This document shows, piece by piece, positions 1-12,763 of a DNA stretch of 64,000 bases. Positions within the stretch are counted from its first letter, which is position 1. Each line of letters opens with the position of its first letter. Both the position numbers and the translations under genes were made by a program. The stretch covers positions 5,153,547 through 5,217,546 of the forward strand of contig FN649734.1 in the NCBI GenBank assembly GCA_000310025.1, in the 5' to 3' direction. Source of the DNA: Ectocarpus siliculosus. Taxonomy: Eukaryota > Sar > Phaeophyceae > Ectocarpales > Ectocarpaceae. The notes below the pieces were generated by a model. It saw only the letters and a list, made by a program, of their open reading frames with translations, ran no database searches and had not been told where the DNA came from.

Positions 1-584
1 TTCAGCCCTAACAAAATACCCAATCTCGCTCCTTTCGACGCCCCCCTGAGAGTGCCCATATTACCCGGTGGGAAGCCCTTGCGCACTTTCGTGTAGGAGT
101 GCTGGCAGCTCTGATTCCGTATTGTGTTGTGGTCTGCACCATAAGGTACATGGACAACCCCTGAGTTGAAGTGGCCACAGGGAAATGGGGCACCATTTGT
201 TGGGAAAAAATTCAGCGTTCGTGTCCTGTATTTCCTCCTTACGTTATTTTGGGGTTAAGATGTGATGTTTAATAGCATTTTCGCACGTTGCCTTCAAAGA
301 AGAATTTGGAATGGCGTTTAGGTGTGAAGCACAGGGACAGGGTGGTGCACCTAAGCATGTCCCCCGAGTATTGTATCTTTCGCGCCGAATGGGTCGGGGT
401 CATTTGTACACCCCAGATGTTTGGGGTGGGGGCGTCGCAGCATCCTGCTCACGAACTACGGTAGCTAGGATTTTCGAGCGCCTTAGAATGTATCAATGCG
501 AATCGTGTACAATTGTCGTGCTATTTACACGCCATGGAATGATATTCAACCCACAACGAACCTACCTATTACACGCTGCTGCAG
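1..584 (+). other. Left-edge non-coding DNA, probably an intron of ROCO copy A
   Basis: No convincing exon is seen. In the downstream paralogue the exon before the homologous Roc exon encodes the DCAGQ (G3) motif, and nothing like it occurs here. The earlier Roc exons and the LRR exons of copy A must lie left of the window. The stretch ends in a splice acceptor (AG at 583-584). Confidence 0.6.
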
Positions 585-1162
585 GCCGCCTACACCGGGT
601 TGCTGCAAATGTTCCTGACGCCACGGTCGGTCTGCGTGCTAGTGTGCAACGCGGAGGCTTTCGGACAGCAGCGAGCTAACGACACCGGTGGTCAGATTAT
701 GGAAGACTGTCGCAAGCTGGAAGAACTGCGAGTCTGCGAGTGGCTACGATCTATCGCTCGCCGCGTTCCCGACAACGACGCCATCCTGGTGGCCACGAAG
801 TGTGATCTGGTGGGCGGGAACGCCGCGGAGGTTGGCAGAAGAATGGAGCAGGCCTGTCGAATGTGGCTTGCGAGCTGGGTACGCAATGGTATGCAGCCCG
901 TTCGTTTGGAGCACGGTGTTGGCCTCACGAGCTGCCGGCCTACAAGATTTGGTGAGCATGGCGAGAGGGGCACTGCCAACCACACGGTAGAGGGCGGCTG
1001 GGTGTGCGACTGGCGAGGCCATATTGGTGATGACTCCGCGCCCGGTTTGCTCCACCGGCTCGTCAACAAGCCCGACGGGGGTGGTCTTCGAGGAACGCAG
1101 TTGGTGCTTCCTCGCAGCTGGGACATTGCCCTCACAGTCCTTGAAGCTCTGGAGAGTGGACG
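585..1162 (+). CDS. Copy A exon: Roc GTPase second half (G4 motif)
   Basis: This 192-codon exon encodes the core of the Roc domain after the G3 motif. Landmarks are LTPRSVCVLVCNAEAFGQQ at the start, VPDNDAILVATKCDLVGG with the TKCD G4 motif in the middle, and LPRSWDIALTVLEALESG at the end. The acceptor is a good CAG (582-584) and the donor is GTGAGC. It starts in phase 0 and ends in phase 2. The homologous exon in copy B (20108-20685) has exactly the same length, 578 bp. Confidence 0.85.
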
Positions 1163-4100
1163 GTGAGCTCGATTCGGTTCGGTTGTTGGGCCCCACAGCC
1201 ATCGTCAAGGAGTTTTTTGTCACACCCAGGGATCCTCCGGAATAAGAACTTTGGACGCGTTGCTCCCTCGCCGGAGGGACGTTTCGAAATCTGCGCGAGT
1301 CTTCTTAAGCCATCGTCCGCGTTAAAATTCCTTCCCCGTCGTTCGAGTGACACGTTGAACGAAAACAGAACATTAGTGGGCTGTGAGACGTTCCTACGCA
1401 TTCAATCATTTTCTGTTGCTCGCCGCGGCGAAACGCTGCATTCAGCTGCTCCCGTTCGTGGAGGTTGCATGCATTTTAATGATCTTCTCTTGGCAAAGAA
1501 CTCGCAAAGGCGTAACGAAATCTGCAGCCAGATATACCACCGATTACATCACAGAGGGAGCGGAATGACCTCTAGGCCCTCGATGACGAAGTCAAAATCT
1601 TTGACTTTCGTGGGTTCTGCGTGCGAAGCTGTCGACAAGCGTGAGACTCGTGGAGTGTCTGCAATAGCACCATATATCGGCCAGTCCCGCAATATCACCA
1701 TTGTTTTCAAGGTGGCAACTTGTTTTGACCTCTGTCCAAGGCGATGAAACGATTTCACGTGGCTACAAGCCGACCCAACGAAAGGTTGATGTAAAACACA
1801 ACCATTTTGGCAAACGGTGTATCGTGAACTCCTAAAAACAGATAAACATTTCAAAATTTCAGAAATACAGAACGTGGGGTAGGGCGGGAGTGCCTACCAA
1901 GCAAATAGAGCTGGATCAAACGCAGAATGTACTACCGCGTCTGGGGTTGGGAACAGCGGGAGTTTGCAGCGACGTGCCCCATGTCCCCCACTTCTTGCCG
2001 AACCCAGACCGTCAATTGTAGGGGCTTGGTGTCCTGAGTTTCTCCTGGGGAACTTGGTGAAGGCTCATTGCGTTGTGGCCGGCCTTTCATACTTGAGTAG
2101 CTCCTACCGTCACGGGGTATGGGCGTAGTTGTAGGCTCCGATAACTTGCACGGCCAGGAAATGTGACGGTGACGCTGCTGGTATACCTTCAACGTTCTTG
2201 CCCAGAGATCCCGTGGAGGTTGTAATGCACAAGTTGGGCAACGTTGGCCGAGGAGACGCTGCGGAAATGACAGCAGCCAATGCAGGAGGGTATCAGGGGA
2301 TCACGGTTGAAGACCTCATCGCCAAGTGGCTGGAGACAGTTGATGAGCTTGCGAGAAGAGAGATCACGGTCACGAGCGCCAAGAACGCGTTAGAAGGAGC
2401 TCTTTCGATCAGGTACACGTTACTATCCATGCTGTGCAGAAGTAGCTTAACCGCCGCTGCAATTTAATGTACGTGTGATCATCAACAAACGTAAACAGTT
2501 CATGTGTCCAAGGTGCTTTGGCTCCAATAGGAAATGACGTGGCGACGCCCATTCTCTGACTCCACAGTGTGGATGAGTTTCTCCTAGGTGGATTGTGAAC
2601 TCGCCTGTTTGACCATGCAACGTTGCGCAAACAGGGAGTTCGATGGATCCCTCGTTCGCCATGAGACATTTGTCTTTCTGGACGTCGTTTGGCTAGCCAG
2701 AATCCTCAAGCCCTTGCTCAACCACAAGGATGAAGAGAGCTTCGACGGGCTTGTGAATCTTGGGGACACAGGCGACACGCGTGTCACCCTCGAGGACCCG
2801 TTAGACATCGTTTCGTGGTTCAGGCTCAAGAACGAGGGAGTGATAGAACCCAGATTGGCGTGTGCATTGTGGCCTGATGGCCTGTCCGAGCACGTTCTCC
2901 CCACCCTTGCATCATTGGGTCTCACGTTCCCGCTCGAAAACGACCCTGCTGAGGGCCTGGTAGTCCTGCTAAGGCAAAAACCAGACTGCCCCGAGAGTGT
3001 GGGCAAAGTGATCGACACATTCTGCTCGGAACACATCCCGGCATTCAGCGCAAGTTGGAAGATCTTCCTTGGTGTACCGCCTGGTGCAATAGAAAAGGTG
3101 TTGACGCGGTGCTGCAATCTCGGTGGCGTGCGAACATTCTGGCGGTCTGCGGTGTTTGTGCATGGCGGTCACGGCTACCAAGGCGGGCACGAGATGTTTG
3201 CCGTGGTCTTGGAGTACTCATCCGCCAACAACGAACTTACTGCCAAGATTTTCGGCGACATCAGCACTCCAACTCCGTGGATGGCACTTTCATATGTCAT
3301 GTCTGCTGTGAGTTTGATGATGCGGGATTTCCCAGGTCTACGCTCGAGAGGCTCTCTGAAATGTCCTCAGCATGGCGACGCGATGCTGTTGGCGACCAAG
3401 GTGAGCCATAAACATTCACATAGCCTAGAGATCTATGGGTGCCCGAGAAAGAGATTCACTTGTGATCGCTTGAAGCACACGGTGAAGGGCACAATCTGCA
3501 TTTTGTCGTCATGTGAACACTGATGTAAATTTGTTCGTGTAATCAGTGCTTGCATCTTGTACTTTATGTTTCATCTTAACTCCGTAACATGTTCTGATGG
3601 GAATAGCAGTATAACGTGAGAGCGGATCATTTCTATGGTGTTCTTCTCGTGGGAGGCCCTTGAGGCGCAACGCCTTCGAGAAGTGGGAGCATTGCAGACT
3701 ACTAACAGCTCCATCGAGGTGCTGTCGCAGCTTATGTGCTGTCAGGCTATATCTCTGTGTCGGTGGTTTACCCGCCGAGGTTCTACACGTTGCATCGCCG
3801 GTGGTATTTGCTGGAACTGGATATCGTTGCCGTTCGAATGTTTTGGAGCGGCGGTTATGGTACTGCTAGGGTCGCGTGGCAGCCGGATTTGTGAGTCTTC
3901 TGCTCAATTCGTGTTGCATTTTGGCTATGTACGCAGCGAGCATGGACCTAGCGGTCTGTGCTCCAATACCCGAGTCTAGATATGAGTCAACTGGCCAGCA
4001 AATTCGCCTACACTCTCATGAACGGGGTGTCACTTGTCAGGTACCTCGCCCTGGAGACAAGTTTCTGGAAGGCAGTAGATGCCCACAATGCAGCGCCGAC

Positions 4101-7100
4101 ACCAGAGGACTCGGGGCTGCAGCTATCGATCTCGTGCGGATGGTCGACATCCGATTAGACCGAGGTATGTACGACCAGGGGGCAGGTTGGAGGGTCGTAA
4201 ATGTTCGAGTGAATACACACGTGTGCGACCTTGTTCTAAACCATATCCAACATAACATTTTTCGCATCCCTTTTTACGATACGTTCGACTTGTGCGATCG
4301 CCCCGATGCCATTTGGTTCCGGCAGTCTCTGACACCCCCCCGTGCGGGAGCTCCGATGTGTGCGATGCTGCACCCTGTTTTTTTGCACACGCCTTGCGTA
4401 ATAGAAGTATGATCTAGGCGATGCTGAACACGTCACAGCAGGCGTACAGGTACGTTTATACTGCTGGAGAACACCTGCCGTGGTCCATACAAAAGCAACA
4501 TACGAACACACAGAGATGAGAGATCACGGCAAGTTTGTCCCTTGCGTGCCGTGACATGCAGCGAGTGGCGACTAGAGAGGTGGATTGCGAGCGTGGTTGT
4601 GACAGTGTGCATAGAACGAAGAACGACGCGGTGGTCCGCTGAATATGGTTGTGAATATGGTCACCTTTCCGCTTTGACTCGATAGGATTTAGGTTGCGGT
4701 CAAGCGTATTTTTCGTTCGTGTGCTTAGTTTAGTGACCACCTTCCGTCCACCGATCCCATGAACCACGTTTTCATTTGGACGTGACCGCCGCCACTCTGT
4801 AGCACACACCGTAGTGGATCCCTGCCAGCGAACCACAAGATTGGTTTCAATCCTGTTCGAAAATTCCGACCCCTGTGTACAAACAGGTTTACAATGTCAT
4901 GCATTATGTTTTATGTGCGCGACCCGGTGCAGTTGCTCCACCCTGTGCTCTCGCTTGCACATTTATGACACAGGTTGCTTGCGTGTGTCACTTGAACGAA
5001 TTTGACGTCAGGGTATGATGGTGTTCATCGGTGAGCCCTGCGTCTCCTGTGTGCCAGCCAGTTGCCCTACTGAAAGGGTCGAAAATAACAATGAAATGAA
5101 CACACAAGATTTCGTGCTGTTGGATAATCTGCGCCCTGGTGGGGTCGTCATCGAGGCCGACTGTCGCCAATACGAGCGTGGAAGGCTGAAACACTGCATT
5201 CGTATGCGTATCGTCAGACCCTTGCCGTTCACACAGTTCGCCACGACGCATTGGGCTGCCAAATTGCTGGCATCAGGGCACGAGCATGTACAGCAACCTT
5301 ATTGAGTGCTGAGTGACTCCGTCGCCTGTATTGTTTACGCAGACGAGATTTTCCACGAGGTGAAGGAGAGGTTCGTCGACCTGGAGGGTCGGTACTCCTT
5401 CTCCAGCCCTGCGGTGAGAATTTTTGCATGTCCTCGGTTGTGCAGATGCTTGCATTGTCGAAAAACATTGGAATTTTATTTCCGCGGTTTATTTCTGAAT
5501 TTTCCGGTAAAGGAAACCGGTTGAGAAATTCTGTTGGTAAGCTTTTGCCGTGTGTACCGTAGGGAGCGAGTCCACCCGCGGTGTCCTAGGCGTACGTTCC
5601 TTGATGGCGTTGTGTGTATCGTTAAACGTTAAAAGAGGTTCGTTTTCCCGTTGGTCGCGCCAAATGGCGGGCGATTGACTGGATAGGGTCCACCACGATG
5701 GTGGCAACTGACGAACGTGGACTTCAGATTTTGACGAATGTATTTCCATAGAACGTTCGCCGAATTTCCATCCGAAGCCCACGCACCCTTCACCCACCTA
5801 CGCATTGTCCGCAGACGATGGGTGGTCCTTCAGCGAGATTTTATTTGAGGTTGGTGTCTACCTTGTTCTTGCGTAGGGTGTACTTGCGTAGGGTGGGCAG
5901 GAACAAATCAATACATAGCACAGGAAACGATAGGGGCCATCACTTGGTTTTTCCCTTGTCTGAGTCTTCGCCGGGAAAGAACGAGCATGGTTATGTCTGC
6001 GCAAAAGTTCGACACACAAGTACTGCCCTCGGTGCCACGGCAGGTAGGAACGGCAGTATGACACAGAGCTATGCGACGTGCTTTCTAGGCCCCTCTTCGT
6101 CAACGGGTTACCTACAGCAGTAAACATAACGTTTGCATGACCTAGTACACACACCAACACCACTATCCGGTCCTCTCCTGGCCTGTCTCCACTTTTTTGA
6201 AGTATAGCGTGGTGCTTTTGTTGGAGGCGAAGATACTCTAGACTTCACTCGAGTTAGCAGCACCTCTACTATGTTTTGCCATTCTGTGCCTGTCCCTGTG
6301 CCCTTTTTGTCTCAGGGTAGCTCCAAGGGGGAGAACTTGTTGATTCAAAAGATCGATGGCGTGGCGATAGCCGTACACGGAGGGTTCAACGAGATGAAGG
6401 GAGAAGCTAACGGTATTAGGGCCGGGTTGGGAGACGTGAAGGGCGAGATAAGGGGAGGCTTTCACGAGATGAAGGAGGGGTTGCGTGACGTTCAGGTAGA
6501 GGTGAGGGGGGGTTTCGAAGACACCAAGGCCGAATTGGGTGACGTGAAGGGCGAATTAAAAGGAGGGGTTGTGGAGATGAAGGCCGGCTTGCGTCATGTT
6601 GAGGACGAGGTGAAGGGAGGGTTGGGCATGTTGAAAGGAAGGCTGGAGAACGTGTTCAAGAACACCCAGGAAATCCTTATGCGCCTCAAGAACTTGCAGG
6701 CCCCGAACTACCTATACCCTCGCCTTGTGGCAGTGGAGGAAGTTGCATCTGGTAGCACGCCGTCGAGGGCTCATGGGATGAAGAGGGTGCTGAGCAAGCT
6801 TCGTGGCGTAGGGAAGAAGGAGATGGTGCTGCACTTCTTATGCCCGGTCGACATGACCAAGGTGCCGTGCGGCTACGGTGGTGAAGGCTATCGGTTTCGG
6901 GAGACGCGTGGCTGGGTCAAGAAAATATCGCCTGTGCTGCAGGTAAGACAAGGGTGTCAGAAGTAGCCGGTCGGAGTCGTCATATGCTTCCGATTCCTCC
7001 CGTTCTTAGCCGAGGTCGCACTCCAAAAAGGATTTTGTCCCCAGCAATACCTTCCAAATTGTGTTGTTTTTGGGCCTTGTTACAGACCTACACAGCTGTT

Positions 7101-7740
7101 CACTTTTTAAAACCGTGGACCTACGCACAGAGCCCAGAAACGTACGCAGCCATTCAGTTGTCAAACCGTGGACCTACACATTGAGCCGGAATTAATCAAT
7201 GTATCCATTTCCACGTCAATAAGCAATTTTCAACATCGGGCAGACGATATCGGCAACGGGTTGTACGTGTGATTGCTTGAAACGAGAGAAATGATGAACT
7301 GTGGTGGATTTCTGTGCCGTCCGTTCTTGTGTTTGTTCTCTCCCAAGGTGGCCGTGGTGACCGCGAAGGTGGCGCTGAACGCAACGGCAGGACTGAACGT
7401 GAACATCTCGGAATTCCTGAAGGATGTGAAGGACGGGTTGGCCGATGAGCTGGTTGACCGGTCTCTCGACGAGGACGCGCTACTTCGTGTTGTGTCGGGT
7501 GAGGAGGATGTCGATGCCGACATGCAAAATGATACAAGGGCCTCGTATGAAGCACTGAAGAAGCTCATGGACAAGGAGCAGGTTGGCAGGCTTAAGAACG
7601 CCAGGGATGGCGATGGCTACATAGACTTCAGGGACAAAATGAAGCGTGTTCCGGACGGAAGGGGGGGGATGGTGTGGGTTCGAAATGAAAACGTTCAAAG
7701 GTGGTTGGACTCACATTCGAACACCGCCCCATCGAGGTAG
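585..7740 (+). CDS. LRR-ROCO family protein, copy A (3' part; 5' end outside window)
   Basis: This is the C-terminal 921 residues of a ROCO protein, a cytoplasmic regulator in which a Roc GTPase is followed by a COR dimerisation domain. Exons are 585-1162, 2206-2412, 2635-3400, 4041-4164, 5343-5413, 6316-6942 and 7348-7740. Every junction has AG/GT ends and the phases run 2, 2, 0, 1, 0, 0 without a break or internal stop. The total is 2766 bp including the TAG. The G4 motif reads TKCD; human LRRK2 also has T instead of N here. Each exon has a collinear partner in copy B (20108-25975). Continuity of frame and conservation of splice sites suggest a working gene. The ligand is unknown. The family is associated with candidate pathogen recognition in brown algae, which is inference for this copy. 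Confidence 0.85.
2206..3400 (+). CDS. Copy A exons: COR domain (2206-2412 and 2635-3400)
   Basis: Two exons, 207 and 766 bp, separated by a 222-bp intron. The first reads DPVEVVMHKLG and then a helical segment with YQGITVEDLIAKW. The second begins EFDGSLVRHETFVFLDVVW and carries WLARILKPLLNHKDEE, the typical start of a COR domain winged-helix region, and ends LKCPQHGDAMLLATK before GTGAGC. The frame is open throughout. In ROCO proteins COR mediates dimerisation and couples it to GTP hydrolysis by Roc. Confidence 0.8.
4041..5413 (+). CDS. Copy A exons: CPQC motif exon (4041-4164) and short exon (5343-5413)
   Basis: The first exon, 124 bp, encodes a conserved block with CPQC followed by RGLGAAAIDLVRMVDIRLD. 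The two cysteines could form half of a metal site, but that is only a guess. The second exon, 71 bp, encodes VKERFVDLEGRYSF. Both have canonical ends and the same lengths as their copies in gene B (124 and 71 bp). The intervening intron is about 1.2 kb and shows no other coding signal. Confidence 0.75.
6316..6942 (+). CDS. Copy A exon with internal 18-residue repeats
   Basis: This exon has 209 codons in phase 0 at both ends, with acceptor CTCAG and donor GTAAGA. About 93 residues are tandem amphipathic repeats (listed separately). The exon then carries the conserved strings LKNLQAPNYLYPRLV and LHFLCPVDMTKVPCGYGG, ending KKISPVLQ. The copy B exon keeps the flanking conserved parts but is only 353 bp, so the repeat array is an expansion in A or a contraction in B. 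A coiled coil is likely from the charge pattern. Confidence 0.8.
6379..6657 (+). repeat. In-frame tandem repeat of 18 residues (54 bp), about five units
   Basis: Units follow the pattern GGF-EMK-GL-DV with a basic/acidic linker. Examples are GEIRGGFHEMKEGLRDVQ, VEVRGGFEDTKAELGDVK and GELKGGVVEMKAGLRHVE; the first unit is three residues longer. Eighteen residues is close to five helical turns, so the array could form a rod-like amphipathic helix. Confidence 0.85.
7348..7740 (+). CDS. Copy A terminal exon of the ROCO gene
   Basis: This 131-codon exon includes the TAG stop. It reads VAVVTAKVALNATAGL at the start, has an acidic helical middle (DEDALLRVVSGEEDVDADM), and a conserved end (VWVRNENVQRWLDSH). 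It is very similar to copy B 25544-25975, which runs longer because its stop lies further downstream. No known enzymatic domain is seen; it is a family-specific C-terminal domain. Confidence 0.8.
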   Translation: MAVVTAKVALNATAGLNVNISEFLKDVKDGLADELVDRSLDEDALLRVVSGEEDVDADMQNDTRASYEALKKLMDKEQVGRLKNARDGDGYIDFRDKMKRVPDGRGGMVWVRNENVQRWLDSHSNTAPSR

Positions 7741-10700
7741 ATGCCGGAGTATTGGAATATGCAGCAATATGCACAGCTCACCACGCACTGTGTAGATAAG
7801 CCGTTTTGCTTTGAAATCTGGTGAGAATGAAGGGTACGGGCGAGTTCGCCGTGAAGTAGTGGTTGGACCCAAAGAGAGAGGAAGTGGTGGAGGCCCCGGC
7901 CTTAATTTTACTGTCAAAGAGCAAGGAAAGCCGAAGCGTGAAGAATGAAATGTATCCTGACGTTCTCATGGAGCGGCAGAAATTGCTGCCATTAGAGGCC
8001 ACCTCGTTGTCCTCACCAGGTACTAGTCATCGATTTCATTTCTTGTCCGCTTTTCGGCTCAAGGCATGCGTAGGTATTTGTATGTGTTGTTTTTTTGTTC
8101 TGCGCGATGTGGATGTTGTGACCGAATTGGAAGGTACGAGTCTGCACGTGCCGCCCGTGATTTACAATTTATGGCTGGATTTTACGCGGATATTGCCCTC
8201 CCCCCATTCAACAGAGAAATTTCTGGTTTTCGGGACTCCAACAGGTCGTATTCACCGTACGGGACCATTCTGAATTCGCGGGTTCCGAGGAGATTGGGTG
8301 CTGCATGGACATGGTTCCCGCACGGATAGGGTCGAGGATCGCTTGTTCGTGAGTATCTTCGGGGAGCAGTTGGCTCTACCATATTTTCTGTGCGTTTTTT
8401 TTCTTGTCTCTTCCGTTTTGCCTTGGCGTACTGTACTGCTGTAGTGTTCTTCGATAGTTTTTCTCCTTCCCGAGCGGTGGGGAAACGTCTAGGTCTTGGA
8501 CTGGGAAACTTCGCCACGACGGAAAAAGAGGGGGTACACGAAACAGCCAGACATTCATTCGTGTTGAATCGACAATACCCAAGCCGTAGCGTACGTCCCA
8601 CGGTTCGCACGTCTGAATCAGCCGAGGTGCCCGAAGCTCCCTGTCCCTTTCGGATGCGCTGCGTTCGTGCCGAGCACCTCGCATCCTGCACCGCACCCAG
8701 CACTGCTCCGTCACTGGACATGTGCATGCCACAATGCGGAGGGATTCAACCCCGTTTTTCAACTTACAACGAGGCGCTCGCGCGAGCACATTCCTTTCTC
8801 CTACCTGTGACCGCATACACACACATATGTAGCGAGGAGAGAGCAGCTTCATAAGAAGTGGGTGAGAAATAGCAGCCGGTGCACGATGGAGTGACGGCAG
8901 TGATGGGAGGCTACGTTTATGTTCCTATTTTCGAGGGACCTCGCAGATGGCAATCTCAAATTTGTGGTGGTTCCTCCGCACCACCAGTCGCCGCATCGCT
9001 CATGCGCCGGGGGACGGGATACAGACGATACAGAGCAGAGGTCTGGGTTCAAAAGGTCTTTGAGTGATGGCGTTGGAAAGGAGAGAAGTGGAGGCTGGAT
9101 TGCAAACCCGTTGCCCGTGTGCAGCGAGGTGGTTGGCGTACTGCCAACTGCTACTGCTGCTGTAAGTCTGTATCATAATTCCTTTCTCTTGTGGTGAGCG
9201 CTGGTGCATTCCTCTGCAGTCTAGACTAGTCTATATCGGCCACAGCAGCTATCGGTGTGAGAATTGCCATATCTAGTACCGTAAAAGCTGGTTCACGGAC
9301 ATGAACCCAAATTTATTCAACCACCGCTCGCTGCCAGACGAATATGTACACAAAATTGACACATCTTGTATCAAAGTGACCAAGGGAACAAATCACCGTG
9401 GCCGGAATTTCAATCAGAGTCGTGGCCACAACGCAATGGGCATGAAAGTGTCTCGGTCAACCAGAAGCCTCAAACATGTTATAAAACTAACAGTGCATGC
9501 AACCCCGCACTTCCCACCTCTTTCTAACGCAGTTTTGCAAAGAAAGAAATTCCCATACTCCAGGGAACCAAAAAATAAAATAAAATAGAAAACGATCATC
9601 GTGGAAGCGATTACGCCCAAAAATTAATTGTGGTTCGCCGGCCGAGATTTGGCGTCGTCGAGTTTCCACGGACGGATGGTATACTGGGATATATACGCAG
9701 AGAGTCTCGTGTTGGTTTACTTCGAATATATCGAAGGAAATGTTGAATCATCCTCAGATTTTGATAGCATGGTGCAACAAAGTTGGGCAAACCATAACAA
9801 AAAATATGAGACGATGTTTGTAATGCTGACCGGCGTATTGGGGTCCCTGGTGTCGAACTCCCGAAAAACAGTTCCAAATATATGAACACCACTTGTTTTT
9901 TTTTTTCCGCCGTGCGATAATTCAATGATCCTTTTCCAGAAAGTTTGTAGCACCACTTGTAAAACTGGCGCAGTACGGGGCTTTGCAGTGAAAAAGCCCC
10001 CCCCGCGGACCTGATTCTTTGCTAATATCAAGTAGTTTGGGGGAAAATCAGGATGGCGAATACTTCATGACACAAAAGCAGAAAACTTCACGCCATTGGT
10101 AGGAGTTAGACTTTGAAACTTGCGCACATGTACATTGGGTTGGTGCGAAACGCTGTGCGGTGGGGCCTTTCGTACTTTCTCAATGGTCGCCGGTTATTCG
10201 GGGTCCCAGGAGCAGCATGTGACCCCGAACCCCCCGAAAACTCTAGGACCCCGGATATCCGGCGACAGGGGAAAAAAAATAAGAAAGGCCCATCCACACA
10301 GCGTTTCGTACTAACCCAATGTACATGTGTGCAAAGTTTCAAAGTCTAACTCCTAAAAACCGCGTGAATTTTTATGTTGAGTGTTCTTGTATCCATTTCC
10401 TTGAACCAGCTTGTACAGCTCCGCCCATTAGTTGGCACTGCAGTCTGTTCAATTTTTCAAGAAGGTTTGAACCTTCCGCCCTCATCCGCGAGAGTTCGCC
10501 CCAGAAAAAAACTTGTCTCTCCCACAGCTTGTTGCAATTCCAGCAGTTTCTTCTCGCCTGTGCAACCGACATTTTAATCCAGCGGCGTTCGTTGTTAGCC
10601 ATGAGATGTTCACGTCTCCATCCAACCTCTGCTGGCTGGCGATTTGGACTCGGTACACTTGCATCGGGGAGGCGGCAGGCTTGCCTGTCCGATCTGCAGG

Positions 10701-10751
10701 AAACCACCTGAATCGCTGATCGCCAACTGCGTTGTGCAGGTTCCCCGGGCG
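7741..10751. other. Intergenic region between the two ROCO genes
   Basis: About 3 kb between the stop of copy A and the first exon of copy B. Apart from the palindromic MITE at 10100-10355 it holds only short open frames with no recognisable product. The promoter of copy B should lie at the right end, but no clear TATA box is seen. Confidence 0.6.
10100..10355. mobile_element. Palindromic MITE, TA-flanked (Tc1/mariner-like candidate)
   Basis: The ends are mutually inverted: GGAGTTAGACTTTGAAAC on the left and its complement on the right, each bordered by TA. The arms continue inward (ACATGTACATTGGGTT; GAAACGCTGTG) for about 90 bases with few mismatches, and the centre contains a second inverted pair around CGCCGG..CGGGGTCC. 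The 256-bp element has no coding capacity. A TA border fits Tc1/mariner-type insertion; the superfamily call is an inference. Confidence 0.7.
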
Positions 10752-10770
10752 ATGGCTTTAACGGATCGTG

Positions 10771-10921
10771 ATGTACTCCTTGTTTCGTTCGACCGGCGGG
10801 GATTGCTGGGAGAGGAGAGACAACTGGGACACAGCCGCTGAGCTAGAAACATGGTTTCGCGTCGAAGCCAACAACGAGGGCCGCGTCGAAAAGCTCTGCC
10901 TCAACAACAACAACCTCCGAG
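10771..10921 (+). CDS. Copy B first exon: LRR N-terminal cap
   Basis: It encodes LFRSTGGDCWERRDNW, then LETWFRVEANNEGRVEKL and CLNNNNLRG, the usual cap preceding plant-type LRRs in this family. Two starts are possible: ATG at 10752 (MALTDRDVL, the usual family start, but in a different frame from the cap) or ATG at 10771 (MYSLFRSTGG). The mismatch implies a small deletion near 10775. The exon ends in phase 1 before GTATTT. Confidence 0.7.
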
Positions 10922-12763
10922 GTATTTCTCGGCCTGTGCTGCCGGCATGTTCTTCGCCAACAGCCAATAGTCCATCGATAAAGTGTAGGGACAAATGTGC
11001 TTCATCAACCCAACAAATCGAACCGAGCGGGACCCGTTCAATTTGTTCATTGAATTCGTAACGGGCCCGTCAGAATATTCCGTTATGGGATGATGCTGGC
11101 ACTATTTTCATTGGTGGGATTGCACACTCGCTGCATGCAGCGTCCTGGTCTCGGAACCTTTTTTTTCTTGTCGAAATTTTTTGGTGTTGACGCCCGCAGG
11201 TGACGTGAAAAAAATAGAATCGTGACATTGTGATGAGGAAAAACGGAATTCGGCACAAAACCGCTGTGAGAATCCCGGTTGCAGTACGAACGGAAGGATG
11301 GTGAAAGTTTGACTGAATGAAGACGTTGTTATGAACAGAGAGTGAGAGCTGACTCGGTCCACCGGGGGCATGGGATGCCGACACCTCCCAATCAATGGTA
11401 TGACATATGACATCTAACAGCCCCCCTACTTGGTGCTAGATACGACAATAGGGACTTGTTGGGAATGTTTCGCTCAAAATAACGTGAATAACTCGAATCA
11501 CATCGTCCGAAATCGATCGAATGTTCAGGTTGAAGTTGTAAGTCCTCCATATGATGAAAGGAAGAATCCACAGCCTCGAACGCGTAGTCTTTTCTGTGAG
11601 GTGATTTATATTTTCTACAAACCACAGCCAGCCCCAATATCGAGGGGAGAGAGAGCAGTTCACACAAAACCGTTACGAAAATATAAAACAACAACGGCTG
11701 TGGTTGTTGTTCTTGTCCAAACAGTGAAGCGCTGCATTCCCTCGATTCTAGCTTGCAAAACAGTAGAGCAGTGGCCATACCATCATGGTGTGTCAAAATC
11801 CGGTGAGGAGAATTGCAGTTTTGCGAGCTTCGGAGCACGACACGGGGTTGGTGGTTAGAAAAAGGTCGAAAGCGGCGAACAGAAATGCGCCGCCGCTTGG
11901 TGCTCGAACGGCATTGCTCTTGATTTCCACTCAAATCTCCTACCCAGAGCCCCAAGTCCCGTCGTTGAGCGCTTCCCGCATATCGCCATCTGACACTAGT
12001 TGTTGACATCGCACCCTGTTGGATCCCAGCGACAGAGCCTTCCTCCGGCCGGATAGATGCGAACAAACAAAGATTGTGAAGAGTGAATGCAGCGCCAGCA
12101 GAAGCACTGGGTACAGAGGCCGAAGGCAGCGGCAACGGTCATAGCGGACGGTCGAATGACTCTAGATTCAAGAGTGATTTTGGCCTACGGTTCGCAGAGA
12201 GAGCGAAAAACGACAGAGCAGACCGTCAAGATGCTAGCCTGTGGTGCGCCGAGAGAGAAACAATTGCTGCGATCCTGGGAAATGCATGGAATGAATATAA
12301 TCAATTGACCGGCTTCTAGAATGCGTGGTCACCAACGCGTGGGTGAAGTAGGTGCTCTACAAGCCGGCATCATATTGTTTCTTTCCCCGGTAAATTCGCA
12401 ATTGCGTTCTGCTTGGAGGGCAGCTAGGAAATCTAGGCGTCTTGACGACGTTCTTGTCGCCAAAAAACTGAATGGTGAGTCCAAAGGACCAAACTGAAAA
12501 GTTCATGTGTCGACTTGTGGAGAAAGGCATTGGACGCTGCCAGCGAGTTGGCTTCTAGATTTCGGCAACCGCTTCCACGCAAGATACGCTGCGCGAGAAG
12601 ACAAAATGAAGAATATTGTCCGGTGTTCTACAAGATGTACCGTGCCGACGCCTGTATGAGATCCTCACATGCGCTAGAAACAAGGTGAGACAGATACAGT
12701 GTAGAAGCCGGCGGAAACGGTTTTATCCTCCGCGCTTTGATGGTACTTGCTCTTTCGCTGCAG

